64,000 bases of DNA from Luteitalea pratensis (GCF_001618865.1 NZ_CP015136.1:6235001-6299000), one strand, 5' to 3'; shown: positions 19,494-27,727, numbered from the stretch's first letter. Numbers and translations are program-made. The notes: generated by a model from the sequence alone, not told the origin.

Positions 19494-21193
19494 CCCCTCG
19501 GCTGTTCACGAGCGGATGTGCCGTGGTGCTGATCGGCGTGGTGTGGGCCATGCCGATGCGATCGGTGAAGGCGCAAGGACCTTACGTTGGCACCGACGCG
19601 CAGCGGGAGTCGGGCAAGCAGCTCTATGGCAAGTACTGCGCGCAGTGCCATGGCGACAAGGGCGACGGCGAAGGCTACGCCACGCCGCACCTGTACCCAC
19701 GGCCGCGAAACTTCACGACCGGCAAGTTCAAGGTGCGGACGACTCCGAACGGTGCGCTGCCGACGCACCAGGATCTCGTCAACATCATCAGGCGCGGCAT
19801 GCCCTATACATCGATGCCCGCCTGGCCCGACCTGACCGATCAGGAGGTCGCGAACCTCGCGTACTACATCACGACATTCTCGCCCGATTTCACCAATCCG
19901 GAGAGGGCGCCAAAGCCGGTGGAACTCCCGAGTGCGCCGGCCGCGACGAGCGCGACCATCGAGCAGGGGAAGAAGCTCTACGAAGAGACCGGCTGCACGA
20001 AGTGCCACGGCACGCTCGGTCGCGGCGACGGCGCTTCGGCACCGACGCTGAAGGACGACTTCGATCATCCGATACGTGCGGCCGACCTTACGCAGAGCTG
20101 GACGTTCCGTGGTGGAGCGACGCGCGAGGACATCTTCCGGACGATGAGCACCGGGTTCAACGGCACGCCGATGCCGGCGTTTGTCGACGGGCTGTCGCCC
20201 GAGCAGCGCTGGGCGATCACCGACTACATCGCCTCGCTGTCAGGAAGCGAGGGACCGGGCTATACGAACCTCGTCGTCGCCAAGTACGTGAAGGAACCGA
20301 TCGACATGGCCAAGGGGGCAGCGAGTTTCGCTGCCGCGCCTGTGGCCCACTTGCCGATCGTCGGGCAGATCATGGAGCCCGGCCGCGCGTTCCACCCGCC
20401 CACGACATCGCTGAGCGTGCAGGCGATCTACGACGACACGTCGATTGCGACGCTCGTGCGGTGGCACGACAGGACCGCGGAGAAGACCGGCCAGAACGGG
20501 CCGTCGCTTCCCGTGGCTCCCGAGGAGGAAGAAGAAGGCGGAGGCGCGGCCGAGGCGGCCGGCGGCAGCCCGTTCGGTGATGCGGAGGTGGCGCCAGGCG
20601 CCGCCCAGCCGGCCGAGAAGGACCCCTTTGCCGAGGCCGAGGCGCCGGCGGTGACGTCCGAGTTCTCCGACGCTGTCGCGATCCAGATCCCGTCGGAGAC
20701 ACCGGCGACGGCCCGCAAGCCCTACTTCATCTTCGGCGACGCGGAGAACTCGGTCGATCTGTGGTTCTTCGATCTGGCCCAGGCGGCCCCCGTGCAGTTC
20801 ACAGGCAAGGGAAGCGCGGACGTCGCGCCGAAGGACCCGACAGATGTGACCGGGGTCGCAAGCTACGCCAACGGAGAATGGTCGGTCATCTTCAAGCGGC
20901 CGCTTCGCCCGGCTTCGGCTGCGCCGTTCAGTCCGGGGGAGTTCCTGCCGATCGCCTTCTCGGTGTGGGACGGGTTCTCGCGCGAGCGCGGCAGCCGCCG
21001 CGGCCTCACCTTGTGGTATTCGATCTACGTCGAACCCCAGAACGTCCCGTCGGCCGTAGGTCCGATGATCAGGACGGCACTGTCCATCCTTGCCATCGAG
21101 CTGATCCTGGTCGGCTGGGTACGGTGGCGTTACGGCTCTCGTGCCCGCGGCGAGCTCGGCGATCCGAGTCGACCGGCAGCGACCCATGCGTGA
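19490..21193 (+). CDS. Diheme cytochrome c fused to an ethylbenzene-dehydrogenase-like heme b domain
   Basis: A 567-residue secreted protein anchored at its C-terminus. After a signal peptide (1-29) come two cytochrome c domains with CAQCH (50-54) and CTKCH (169-173), each followed by an axial-Met segment (TSMPAWPDL, GTPMPAFVDGL). Residues about 290-535 resemble the heme b-binding gamma-subunit domain of ethylbenzene dehydrogenase/DMSO-reductase family enzymes (ATLVRWHDRTAEKTG, SDAVAIQIPSE, NSVDLWFFDLAQ), interrupted by an acidic Glu/Ala/Gly linker (345-395). A final helix near 525-550 anchors it. It can carry three hemes. It starts in a 4-bp overlap with the previous gene. Confidence 0.8.
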   Translation: MTPRLFTSGCAVVLIGVVWAMPMRSVKAQGPYVGTDAQRESGKQLYGKYCAQCHGDKGDGEGYATPHLYPRPRNFTTGKFKVRTTPNGALPTHQDLVNIIRRGMPYTSMPAWPDLTDQEVANLAYYITTFSPDFTNPERAPKPVELPSAPAATSATIEQGKKLYEETGCTKCHGTLGRGDGASAPTLKDDFDHPIRAADLTQSWTFRGGATREDIFRTMSTGFNGTPMPAFVDGLSPEQRWAITDYIASLSGSEGPGYTNLVVAKYVKEPIDMAKGAASFAAAPVAHLPIVGQIMEPGRAFHPPTTSLSVQAIYDDTSIATLVRWHDRTAEKTGQNGPSLPVAPEEEEEGGGAAEAAGGSPFGDAEVAPGAAQPAEKDPFAEAEAPAVTSEFSDAVAIQIPSETPATARKPYFIFGDAENSVDLWFFDLAQAAPVQFTGKGSADVAPKDPTDVTGVASYANGEWSVIFKRPLRPASAAPFSPGEFLPIAFSVWDGFSRERGSRRGLTLWYSIYVEPQNVPSAVGPMIRTALSILAIELILVGWVRWRYGSRARGELGDPSRPAATHA

Positions 21194-21219
21194 GCTCTCG
21201 CGGGCTATCCGGAGGATCC

Positions 21220-23271
21220 ATGTACAAGAGCATCTACGTTCCTGTCGATAACTCGGACCACTCGAACCGCGCCGTGTCCTGTGCCATCGGGCTGGGCAAG
21301 GCGTACTCGGCGAAGCTGGTGGGGTGCCACGTCTACGCGGCGAAACTGCACGACTATCGCTTCCGGCAGATGGAATACACCCTGCCCGAGGAGTACATCG
21401 ACGAAGTGGAACTGGAGCGCCAGCGCAAGATCCACGACAGCCTGATCACGATGGGGCTCAAGCTCATCTCTGACAGCTATCTCGATGGGATGTCGCGCAC
21501 CTGTGGCGAGTCGGGCCTGGAGTTCGAGCCGCGGATGATGGACGGCAAGCATCACATCGAGATCCTCAAGGATCTCGCCGGGTCACAGCACGACCTGGTC
21601 GTGATTGGCGCGGTGGGGATCGGCCGCGCGCGCGACAGCGTGATCGGCTCGGTCTGCGAGCGCGTCGCCCGCCAATCGGACCGCGACGTCTGGGTCGTCA
21701 AGCACGTCCCCGAAGCGGGCGAGGCGGATCGGGACACGATCCTCGTCGGGCTCGACGGCAGCCCGCAGTCGTTCGGCGCGCTCATGACCGCCATCGAGCT
21801 GGCCAATACGTTCGGCAAGAAGGTCGAGGCCATCGCGGTCTACGACCCCTATCTGCACTACTCGGTCTTCAACGGCATCGTCAACGTCCTCACCGAGCAG
21901 GCGGCGAAGGTCTTCCGCTTCGAAGAGCAGAACCAGCTCCATGAGGAGATCATCGACACGGGTCTCGCGCAGATCTATCAGTCGCACCTCGAAGTGGGCG
22001 AGCGGATGGGGACCGAGGTCGGCGTCTCGATCAAGAAGACGCTCCTCGACGGCAAGCCCTTCCAGAAGATCCTCGACCACGCACGCAAGACCAATCCCTG
22101 GCTCATCGTGATGGGCCGCATCGGCGTGCACAGCCCGAAGGACGAGGCAAGCCTGGGAAGCAACGCGGAGAACGTGCTCCGCTCCGCGGTGTGCGACGTC
22201 CTCCTGTCCACACGCGTCGAGGTCCCGAGCCTGGACGTGCGCGCCGAGGAGACCATCCGCTGGACGCCCGAGGCCGAGGCGCGCATGACGCACGTGCCCG
22301 AGCAGGTCAAGGGCATTGCCAGGACCGGAGTCCTTCGCCTCGCACTCGAGAAGGGACACTCGGTGATCACGAGCGCGGTGATCGACGAAGCGATGGATCG
22401 GTTCATGCCGAAGAGCGCGTCCAACGCGACCAAGGCCCTGGCCGAGGCCGTGGCGCTCGAGCGGGCCAGGTCTGGCCCGGTGTCGATGTGCCGGGCATGC
22501 GGCGTGGCGGCCACGCAGAGCGGCGCCGTCAAGTGCACCGTGTGCGGCGCCACCGATTTCGAGGTGATCTCGCGCGAGATGATCGAGCGGATCGCCGAGG
22601 TTGAAGGCGGTCTCCAGGAGGAGACCACGTACGACGGGCGCAAGCTTCGATGGTCGGAGGACGCGAGGAAGGGCCTCTGGACGATGAAGAACGCGTACCA
22701 GCGCCGGCGTGTGAAGGCGCGCGTCGAGAAGCGTGCGCGGATGATGAAGCTCGATGCGATCACGCTCGACTTCGCCCGGCAGGTGATCGAGGAGGAGACA
22801 GGGTCACCGCTCGAGATCCAGTCCCCCTCGGGCGGCATGGCTCGAGCGCGCGCCGCCGAGCCCGCCGAGGCGACCGCGGCAGGCGAGTCCCGGCTCGTTG
22901 CACGCGACGACCGCAAGAACCCGCTGATCTCGACGTTCGACTGGACCAGCGACGCCACGCAGCGGATCTTCCGCGTGCCCGCAGGGTTCATGCGCAACAA
23001 GACCCAGGAGCGGGTCGAGGAACTGGCGCGTGAGCGTGCCGTGACGTCGATCGATCTCGCGCTCGTCGAGGCTGGCATCGAGTTCGGCAAGCAGATGATG
23101 GCGGAGATGATCGCCACCTATTCCGGGCCACCTGCTCAGGGAGCCGTGAACCCGGGAGTCGGAGCGCCGGCGCGGGAGTCGGCTGCTCCGCCAACGGTCT
23201 CTGGCGCGCCGGCTCGCGAGGCCTCGGACACCGGCGGTGGCGGCTATCTCAACGAGGTGCGATCGCGCTGA
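21220..23271 (+). CDS. Tandem universal stress protein with zinc ribbon and three PCP_red-like domains
   Basis: A 683-residue cytosolic protein. Residues 1-162 and 172-335 are two USP domains (YVPVDNSDHSNRA, then LVGLDGSPQSFGA as the ATP-loop regions). Residues 346-397 form a PCP_red domain (RWTPEAEARMTHVPEQVKGI then ARTGVLRLALEKGH), followed by a rubredoxin-like zinc ribbon (Cys 424, 427, 439, 442) and two more PCP_red-like segments at 477-528 (LRWSEDARKGLW) and 573-628 (FDWTSDATQRIFRVPAGFMR). PCP_red is otherwise the last domain of light-independent protochlorophyllide reductase subunit B. GGAGGA lies just before the ATG. A role as a tetrapyrrole or metal chaperone for the upstream cytochromes is inferred. 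Confidence 0.78.
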   Translation: MYKSIYVPVDNSDHSNRAVSCAIGLGKAYSAKLVGCHVYAAKLHDYRFRQMEYTLPEEYIDEVELERQRKIHDSLITMGLKLISDSYLDGMSRTCGESGLEFEPRMMDGKHHIEILKDLAGSQHDLVVIGAVGIGRARDSVIGSVCERVARQSDRDVWVVKHVPEAGEADRDTILVGLDGSPQSFGALMTAIELANTFGKKVEAIAVYDPYLHYSVFNGIVNVLTEQAAKVFRFEEQNQLHEEIIDTGLAQIYQSHLEVGERMGTEVGVSIKKTLLDGKPFQKILDHARKTNPWLIVMGRIGVHSPKDEASLGSNAENVLRSAVCDVLLSTRVEVPSLDVRAEETIRWTPEAEARMTHVPEQVKGIARTGVLRLALEKGHSVITSAVIDEAMDRFMPKSASNATKALAEAVALERARSGPVSMCRACGVAATQSGAVKCTVCGATDFEVISREMIERIAEVEGGLQEETTYDGRKLRWSEDARKGLWTMKNAYQRRRVKARVEKRARMMKLDAITLDFARQVIEEETGSPLEIQSPSGGMARARAAEPAEATAAGESRLVARDDRKNPLISTFDWTSDATQRIFRVPAGFMRNKTQERVEELARERAVTSIDLALVEAGIEFGKQMMAEMIATYSGPPAQGAVNPGVGAPARESAAPPTVSGAPAREASDTGGGGYLNEVRSR

Positions 23272-24269
23272 TGGCGGCGTACCGATTCTGCCGATCGGAT
23301 GACATCGGGCTGCTCACCGACGCGCTGAACCGGTGCTGGTCGCCGTACTTTCCGGACGAGCCGGCGATGACGCCGGCCACGTTCAAGCAGTCGATCCGCG
23401 ACCGCCAGGTCTGGTGCAGCAGCTGCATGGTCGCCTTCTCAGGGGCCGACCCGATTGGCGTCCTGATCGGCGCGAAGCGTGCGTCCGGTACGCTCATCCA
23501 CCGGATCGCGGTGCATCCGGATCATCGGCGGCAGGAGCACGGCCGTCACCTGCTCACGTCGCTCGGGTCCAAGCTCGCGATTCTCGGCCCGCCACGCATC
23601 GTCGCCGAAGTCCCCGAGACGCTCGACGCCGCGTGCGGGCTCTTCAGTGCCAGCGGATATGTCGAGGAAGCGCACCTGACCGACTACGTCTTGTCCGGTG
23701 AAGAGCGCGATACGGACGAACGCCGAACGCCGAACGCCGAGCGCCGAATACCGAAGGAGAAAGCGCTCTTCGTGGACGACCCCGGGGCGGGCGAGATTGC
23801 GGCCGTGGTGCAAAGCGCGGAGGCGGACCGGTATGTCATCCCTGTCACGGTCGACGACCTCACCGCGAATGGCCTGCTTGAAGAGGGGAATCCCCAAACG
23901 TGCTGGAAGCGCTCGGTCGAGACCCTCATCGCGAGGAAGGAACACGTCGCGGGTCTCGCCGTCGCCTCCGACGAGCGAATCGAGGCCTACGTCCTGTACG
24001 AGAGATGCGGAGTGGATCCCGAGCGAGGCGAGGCGAGGGGGCAGTCTTCCGGTGCCCCCGACGTGGAGGTCGTGTCGCTCCGCTCCTTGATCGAAGACGA
24101 TGGAGCCTGTCTGAGGCAACTGCTCGATCGACTCAGGGGCCAGGGGTCGTGGACGTTGCGTTTCCCGAAGGTCCACCCGGCGGAGTTCTCGCCCGGGTTC
24201 CTGGAGACGCTCGGGTTCCGTCCTGCGGGCCGTCATCTCCTCTACGCCGCACACGCGCGGTCGAACTAG
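23271..24269 (+). CDS. GNAT-family N-acetyltransferase
   Basis: A 332-residue protein starting in a one-base overlap (TGATG) with the USP gene. The first 140 residues are a GNAT domain: HRIAVHPDHRRQEHGRHLLT is the acetyl-CoA-binding motif A (usually R/QxxGxG/A; here RQEHGR), and GLFSASGYVEE is motif B. The second half (about 175-330) looks like a degenerate second acetyltransferase-like fold ending LGFRPAGRHLLY. A heptamer repeat encodes the Arg/Pro/Asn-rich linker between the halves (DERRTPNAERRIPK). Substrate unknown; the operon position suggests it modifies or supports a component of the cytochrome system. Confidence 0.75.
   Translation: MAAYRFCRSDDIGLLTDALNRCWSPYFPDEPAMTPATFKQSIRDRQVWCSSCMVAFSGADPIGVLIGAKRASGTLIHRIAVHPDHRRQEHGRHLLTSLGSKLAILGPPRIVAEVPETLDAACGLFSASGYVEEAHLTDYVLSGEERDTDERRTPNAERRIPKEKALFVDDPGAGEIAAVVQSAEADRYVIPVTVDDLTANGLLEEGNPQTCWKRSVETLIARKEHVAGLAVASDERIEAYVLYERCGVDPERGEARGQSSGAPDVEVVSLRSLIEDDGACLRQLLDRLRGQGSWTLRFPKVHPAEFSPGFLETLGFRPAGRHLLYAAHARSN
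23717..23755. repeat. Heptanucleotide tandem repeat inside the GNAT gene
   Basis: CGAACGC three times, then CGAGCGC, CGAATAC and CGAA. The 7-bp unit is not a multiple of three, so gain or loss of one copy would shift the frame. The unit recurs at 8716 and 42660. Confidence 0.8.
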
Positions 24270-24291
24270 GCATCGGCCAGCGCGTGGCGCT

Positions 24292-24318
24292 GGTAGGGCC
24301 GGCTCTCCGAGCCCGGCC
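24292..24318 (+). repeat. REP-like element, family A
   Basis: GGTAGGGCCGGCTCTCCGAG then CCCGGCC; identical over 27 bp, in opposite orientation, to 12852-12878. It sits in the 72-bp gap between the GNAT and ATPase genes, so it would be transcribed within the operon as a hairpin. Confidence 0.8.
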
Positions 24319-24341
24319 TGTTCTGTGGAGGCTACGTCGAC

Positions 24342-25205
24342 GTGAAGAGCTATCACGACATCGCCGGCGACGGAGGGTCGCGGGTCCTCGAGCAGGTGGC
24401 CGAGCAACGCGCCCGCATCAGCGACGGGCTCGCGGGCGTGCGCCATCTCGTCGCCGTAGGCTCGGGCAAGGGCGGTGTCGGCAAGAGCACGTTGACGCTG
24501 CATCTCGCTGGTGCACTGCGTGCCCGTGGCCTCCGGATTGCGATCCTCGATGCGGACTTCAACGGCCCTTCGCAGGCGCGCATGGCCGGAGTCCAGGGAG
24601 CGCTGTTCGTGCCCGGGAGGGACAGGGTCGCGCTACCGCGGACCAGCAGCGGGATCGGCGTCTTCTCGATGGGCTCGCTCGTCCCGGAGACATCTGCGCT
24701 CGAGTTCGAGAGCACAGCGCAAGGCGAGTCGCACACGTGGCGCGCCACGCGGGAGTTCGCGCTCCTCGGCGAAATCCTCGGCGCCTTCGAGTGGGGTGAG
24801 CTCGACCTGCTGATGTTCGACCTGCCACCGGGAGCGGAGCGGACCGTGCAGTACGCCGATTTCCTCGGGCCGCGGACCTCGTTCGTGCTGGTCACGATCC
24901 CGTCCGAAGTGGCCCGCGGTGTCGTCGCCCGTTCGGTGGCGGCGCTGTCGAAGGGACCCAATCGCCTCCTCGGCTACGTCGAGAACATGAGCGGCTACTA
25001 CTGCCGCGACTGCGACGCAATCAAGCCGCTCTTCGTCTCCCGGAACCAGGCCGACCTGGGAATCCCCTGTCTCGGCACCGTTCCGTTCGACCCTGAGCTG
25101 GCGCAGCACTGCGATCAGGGACTCGCGCTGGCAGACATGCCCGACACACTCGTCGGCCAGGCGCTGGACCAGATCGCGCAGCGACTCATGGAAGGTCTCG
25201 ACTGA
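24342..25205 (+). CDS. Mrp/MinD-type P-loop ATPase (ApbC/NBP35-like)
   Basis: A 287-residue deviant Walker A ATPase: GSGKGGVGKST (41-50 region), ILDADFNGPSQARMAGV for the Mrp-type Walker A'/switch, DLLMFDLPPGAERTVQ for Walker B, and a late GYVENMSGYYCRDCD segment whose CxxC resembles the cluster-binding CxxC of Mrp/NBP35 Fe-S carriers. Start: GTG at 24342. It overlaps the next gene (TGATG). Mrp proteins transiently bind and deliver [4Fe-4S] clusters, so supplying the radical SAM enzyme downstream is a reasonable inference. A MinD-like partitioning role is less likely given the CxxC and context. Confidence 0.8.
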   Translation: MKSYHDIAGDGGSRVLEQVAEQRARISDGLAGVRHLVAVGSGKGGVGKSTLTLHLAGALRARGLRIAILDADFNGPSQARMAGVQGALFVPGRDRVALPRTSSGIGVFSMGSLVPETSALEFESTAQGESHTWRATREFALLGEILGAFEWGELDLLMFDLPPGAERTVQYADFLGPRTSFVLVTIPSEVARGVVARSVAALSKGPNRLLGYVENMSGYYCRDCDAIKPLFVSRNQADLGIPCLGTVPFDPELAQHCDQGLALADMPDTLVGQALDQIAQRLMEGLD

Positions 25206-25663
25206 TGAAATTCCTCTGTGTCCCCTGCGACACGCCGATGAAGCTGCAGACCGTCGTTCCGCCCGACCGCGGCTCGCTGTCGGTCGTCTACGCGTGCCCC
25301 GAATGCGGCTACGAGATCGCGATGCTGACCAACGCGTACGAAACGCAGGTCGTGCAGTCGCTCGGCGTGCGCATCGGTCCCGACCTCGGCACTGAAGCGG
25401 CCGCAGGCACCTCCGGCTCCAGTTGCCCGTTCGCGGCGATGCTGCCCGCGACAGACGGTGCACCGGGCGTTGAAGCGCGGCCCGGACAGCCCGAACCAGC
25501 CGCCGTCCAATGGACTGCTGCGGCCGAAGCCAGGCTCGCGAACATCCCCGCGTTCGTGCGCCCGATGGCAAAGACCGGCATCGAGACCTTCGCCCGGGAG
25601 CGTGGGGTCGTGCAGGTGGACGAGACGATCCTCGACGCGGCCCGCGACTTCTTCGGGATGTGA
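25205..25663 (+). CDS. Zinc-ribbon protein with C-terminal PCP_red domain
   Basis: A 152-residue cytosolic protein. Cys 5 and 8 with Cys 31 and 34 (CVPC ... CPEC) form an N-terminal zinc ribbon or rubredoxin-like knuckle. A linker (60-100) contains one more Cys. Residues 102-151 are a clear PCP_red domain (VQWTAAAEARLANIPAFVRP, then MAKTGIETFARERGVVQVDE), closely similar to the C-terminus of the radical SAM protein next door. It starts within the stop of the ATPase gene. Function unknown; probably a small partner in cofactor handling. Confidence 0.75.
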   Translation: MKFLCVPCDTPMKLQTVVPPDRGSLSVVYACPECGYEIAMLTNAYETQVVQSLGVRIGPDLGTEAAAGTSGSSCPFAAMLPATDGAPGVEARPGQPEPAAVQWTAAAEARLANIPAFVRPMAKTGIETFARERGVVQVDETILDAARDFFGM

Positions 25664-25689
25664 CCCGCCGTAGCTTCAGCGGCGGCGGA
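25664..25689. repeat. REP-like hairpin, family C (CCCGCCGTAGC type)
   Basis: CCCGCCGTAGCTTCAGCGGC followed by GGCGG, immediately after the stop of the zinc-ribbon gene. It shares CCCGCCGTAGC with 26865-26890. Confidence 0.6.
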
Positions 25690-25714
25690 CGCGGCAAAAC
25701 CCCGGTCCACTGAC

Positions 25715-27142
25715 ATGAATACGAACTCGTTCGCCAGGCCCTACGTCGTCTCCTGGAACCTCACCTACCGGTGCAATCTCGCCTGCGAGCACTGCTACCT
25801 CGATGCCGGCGGCAAGCCGCAGGTCGAGAGCGAGAACTTCGCCGATCGCAGCGAACTCGGCACCGAGGAATGCTTCCGGGTCATCGACGAGATCGCCACG
25901 TTCGCGCCTGAATGCCTGACGATCCTGACCGGCGGCGAACCGCTCCTGCGGCGCGACATCCTCGAGATCGTCCAGCGAGCGGCGGAGCGCGAGCTGTGGG
26001 TCGTCGTCGGCACCAATGGTGTGCGGATTACGGAGAACGTGGCCCGACGGCTGGCCGCAGCCGGAGCGCGCGGGCTCTCACTCTCGCTCGATGCGCTCGA
26101 TCCCGAGCGTCACGACCGCTTCAGGAACGTGCGCGGCGCGTGGCGCAACACCGTCGAAGGCGCGGAGATCCTCAACGCGACCGGCCTTCCCTTCATCGTC
26201 CAGACGACCGCAGGTTCACACAACATCGCCGAACTCGAAGCGATTGCCGACTTCGCGCACGAGCGCCTTGCCGCGAAGGTCTGGAACCTCTACTTCCTGG
26301 TGCCGACGGGACGCGGGCAGTTCGTGTCCGACATCAGTCCCGCGCAGTACGACGAGGTGCTCGCGTCGCTCTACCGGATCCAGCGGAAATACAGCGGCCG
26401 GATGCTCGTGAACGCGAAATGCGCCCCGCACTACATCAAGACGGTGCTGCAGAATGCCGCCGCCCAGGAAGATCCGGTCGTCGGGCAAGCCGAATCAACG
26501 TCCGTATCGTCGTTGCCCGGCCTGCCGGGGATCAGGACCTACTCGGGCGGTGCCGGCGGGTGTCCGGCGGGCACGCACTACATGGGGATCCGGCCAAACG
26601 GCGATGTCACTCCGTGCCCGTACTTGCCCGTCTTCGCGGGGACGCTTCGCACCGCGAGCCTGGCGGACCTGTGGACGTCCTCGGAGCTGTTCACCGACAT
26701 CCGTCGCCGCAACTCGCTCGGCGGGCGATGCGGTGAGTGCGAGATGAATGGGCACTGCGGCGGCTGTCGAGCCCGCGCGTTCGGCATGACGGGCGATCTG
26801 ATGGCCGAGGATCCCCTCTGCACCCACACGCCTGGTACGTTCGCCGCGTCGCCTCTCCTCCTTGCCCGCCGTAGCGCTGGCGAAGGCGGGGCCGGCGGCG
26901 GACCCGCGTCTGTCGCGGGAAGACAGCGGCCCACGGTGCTCGAGTACGGCCCGGAATCGCCGTCGACTGTCGCGTGGGACGACGCAGCCACCGCACGCAT
27001 GAAGAAGGTGCCCGCGTTCGTGCGGGGGATGGTGATGAGAGCCGTCGAGGAGTCCTGCCGCAAGAGCGGCCTCGACCGCGTCACCGTCGAGGAGCTCGAG
27101 CGGATCCGTGCGCGGATGCCTACGCCGAAGATGTTCGGGTAG
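25715..27142 (+). CDS. Radical SAM/SPASM protein with C-terminal PCP_red domain (NirJ/AhbD-like)
   Basis: A 475-residue protein. YVVSWNLTYRCNLACEHCYL carries the CxxxCxxC motif (Cys 20, 24, 27) for the SAM-bound [4Fe-4S] cluster, and TGGEPLLR is the SAM-binding GGE. The C-terminal SPASM-type cysteines are visible (CPAGTHYMGIRPNGDVTPCP, then CGECEMNGHCGGC and DPLC) for one or two auxiliary clusters. The N-terminal sequence resembles the heme-modifying NirJ/AhbC/AhbD group and PqqE-like enzymes. Residues 419-475 are a PCP_red domain (AWDDAATARMKKVPAFVRGM) ending TPKMFG. An in-frame REP-like hairpin encodes part of the linker. It is the last gene of the operon; substrate unproven. Confidence 0.82.
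   Translation: MNTNSFARPYVVSWNLTYRCNLACEHCYLDAGGKPQVESENFADRSELGTEECFRVIDEIATFAPECLTILTGGEPLLRRDILEIVQRAAERELWVVVGTNGVRITENVARRLAAAGARGLSLSLDALDPERHDRFRNVRGAWRNTVEGAEILNATGLPFIVQTTAGSHNIAELEAIADFAHERLAAKVWNLYFLVPTGRGQFVSDISPAQYDEVLASLYRIQRKYSGRMLVNAKCAPHYIKTVLQNAAAQEDPVVGQAESTSVSSLPGLPGIRTYSGGAGGCPAGTHYMGIRPNGDVTPCPYLPVFAGTLRTASLADLWTSSELFTDIRRRNSLGGRCGECEMNGHCGGCRARAFGMTGDLMAEDPLCTHTPGTFAASPLLLARRSAGEGGAGGGPASVAGRQRPTVLEYGPESPSTVAWDDAATARMKKVPAFVRGMVMRAVEESCRKSGLDRVTVEELERIRARMPTPKMFG
26865..26890. repeat. REP-like hairpin, family C, inside the radical SAM gene
   Basis: CCCGCCGTAGCGCTGGCGAA then GGCGGG: a hairpin with CCCGCC/GGCGGG arms and GTAG, read in frame as ARRSAGEGG in the linker between the SPASM and PCP_red domains. 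Confidence 0.65.
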
Positions 27143-27149
27143 GAATCGC
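27086..27149. repeat. Direct repeat, copy A (3' end of the radical SAM gene)
   Basis: The last 57 bp of the radical SAM gene plus 7 bp beyond. It matches 30476-30537 with six substitutions and a 2-base gap, and similarity stops at the same base (AGGAATCGC) in both copies. The cassette-like genes begin immediately after. Confidence 0.75.
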
Positions 27150-27151
27150 CG

Positions 27152-27727
27152 TCATGCGTGGTCCTTCTCAAAGAAGAACCAACGATGGCCTTCGAAATCT
27201 TCCGCCCGGTATCGTCGCCCGGGTAGCCCCTCGTCGATGTCAGACAGGATCATCGCACCCGCGGCCTTGGCTCGTGCAAAGTGTCCATCGAGGTCGTCCA
27301 CGTGGACGAGGACACCGTCGATAATCCACGGCACCGTCGACCACTTGCGGGCCTGCTCGCACACTTCGCGATGGTGTTTCGGACTCCGGTACTCGGGTGT
27401 GGGAGACGCAAGCATGATCAATCCGTCGCCTGCCTCCATCTCGCCGTGTGACAGCTTGCCATCCGGCGTCGTGAGGCGCACCGTCTCGCGAAAGCCGAAC
27501 GCAATGCGAAGCCATTCCAATGCCGCGATCCCATCCTCATAGGAGATCATGGGAATGACCGACGGCCGGTTGGCAGCTGGCCGTGCGTCTTTTGCAGCAG
27601 CCGACGGTTTGCGCGTGATCGCCGCCGTGCGGCCAGTCGCCCGACGTTTCCCCGTGGAGGGCGCTTTCGTTGCTGCCGCCTGGCGCTTCCTGCTGACCGC
27701 GGTCTTCCGAGTTGCTGACGTCCCCAT
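27152..27727 (-). CDS. VOC/glyoxalase-like protein with a histone-like basic N-terminal tail
   Basis: A 191-residue protein. Residues 1-55 are Lys/Arg/Ala/Thr-rich (AVSRKRQAAATKAPSTGKRR), like histone H1-type tails. Residues 58-190 are a vicinal-oxygen-chelate domain of the glyoxalase/bleomycin-resistance type: MISYEDGIAALEWLRIAFGF, DGKLSHGEMEAGDGLIML and GVLVHVDDLDGHFARAKAAG are typical beta-alpha-beta segments, closing with FEGHRWFFFE (the final Glu ligand). AAGGAG precedes the ATG. Its stop lies 3 bp from the repeat at the end of the radical SAM gene, and an attC-like site lies upstream. The basic tail suggests nucleic-acid or polyanion binding. Confidence 0.78.
   Translation of the reverse strand: MGTSATRKTAVSRKRQAAATKAPSTGKRRATGRTAAITRKPSAAAKDARPAANRPSVIPMISYEDGIAALEWLRIAFGFRETVRLTTPDGKLSHGEMEAGDGLIMLASPTPEYRSPKHHREVCEQARKWSTVPWIIDGVLVHVDDLDGHFARAKAAGAMILSDIDEGLPGRRYRAEDFEGHRWFFFEKDHA

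Noticed and set aside
20761-21219. An upstream extension of the universal stress protein gene
   Set aside because: The frame is open but overlaps the cytochrome gene and encodes Arg-rich shadow sequence; the ATG at 21220 has a strong Shine-Dalgarno and begins the USP fold.
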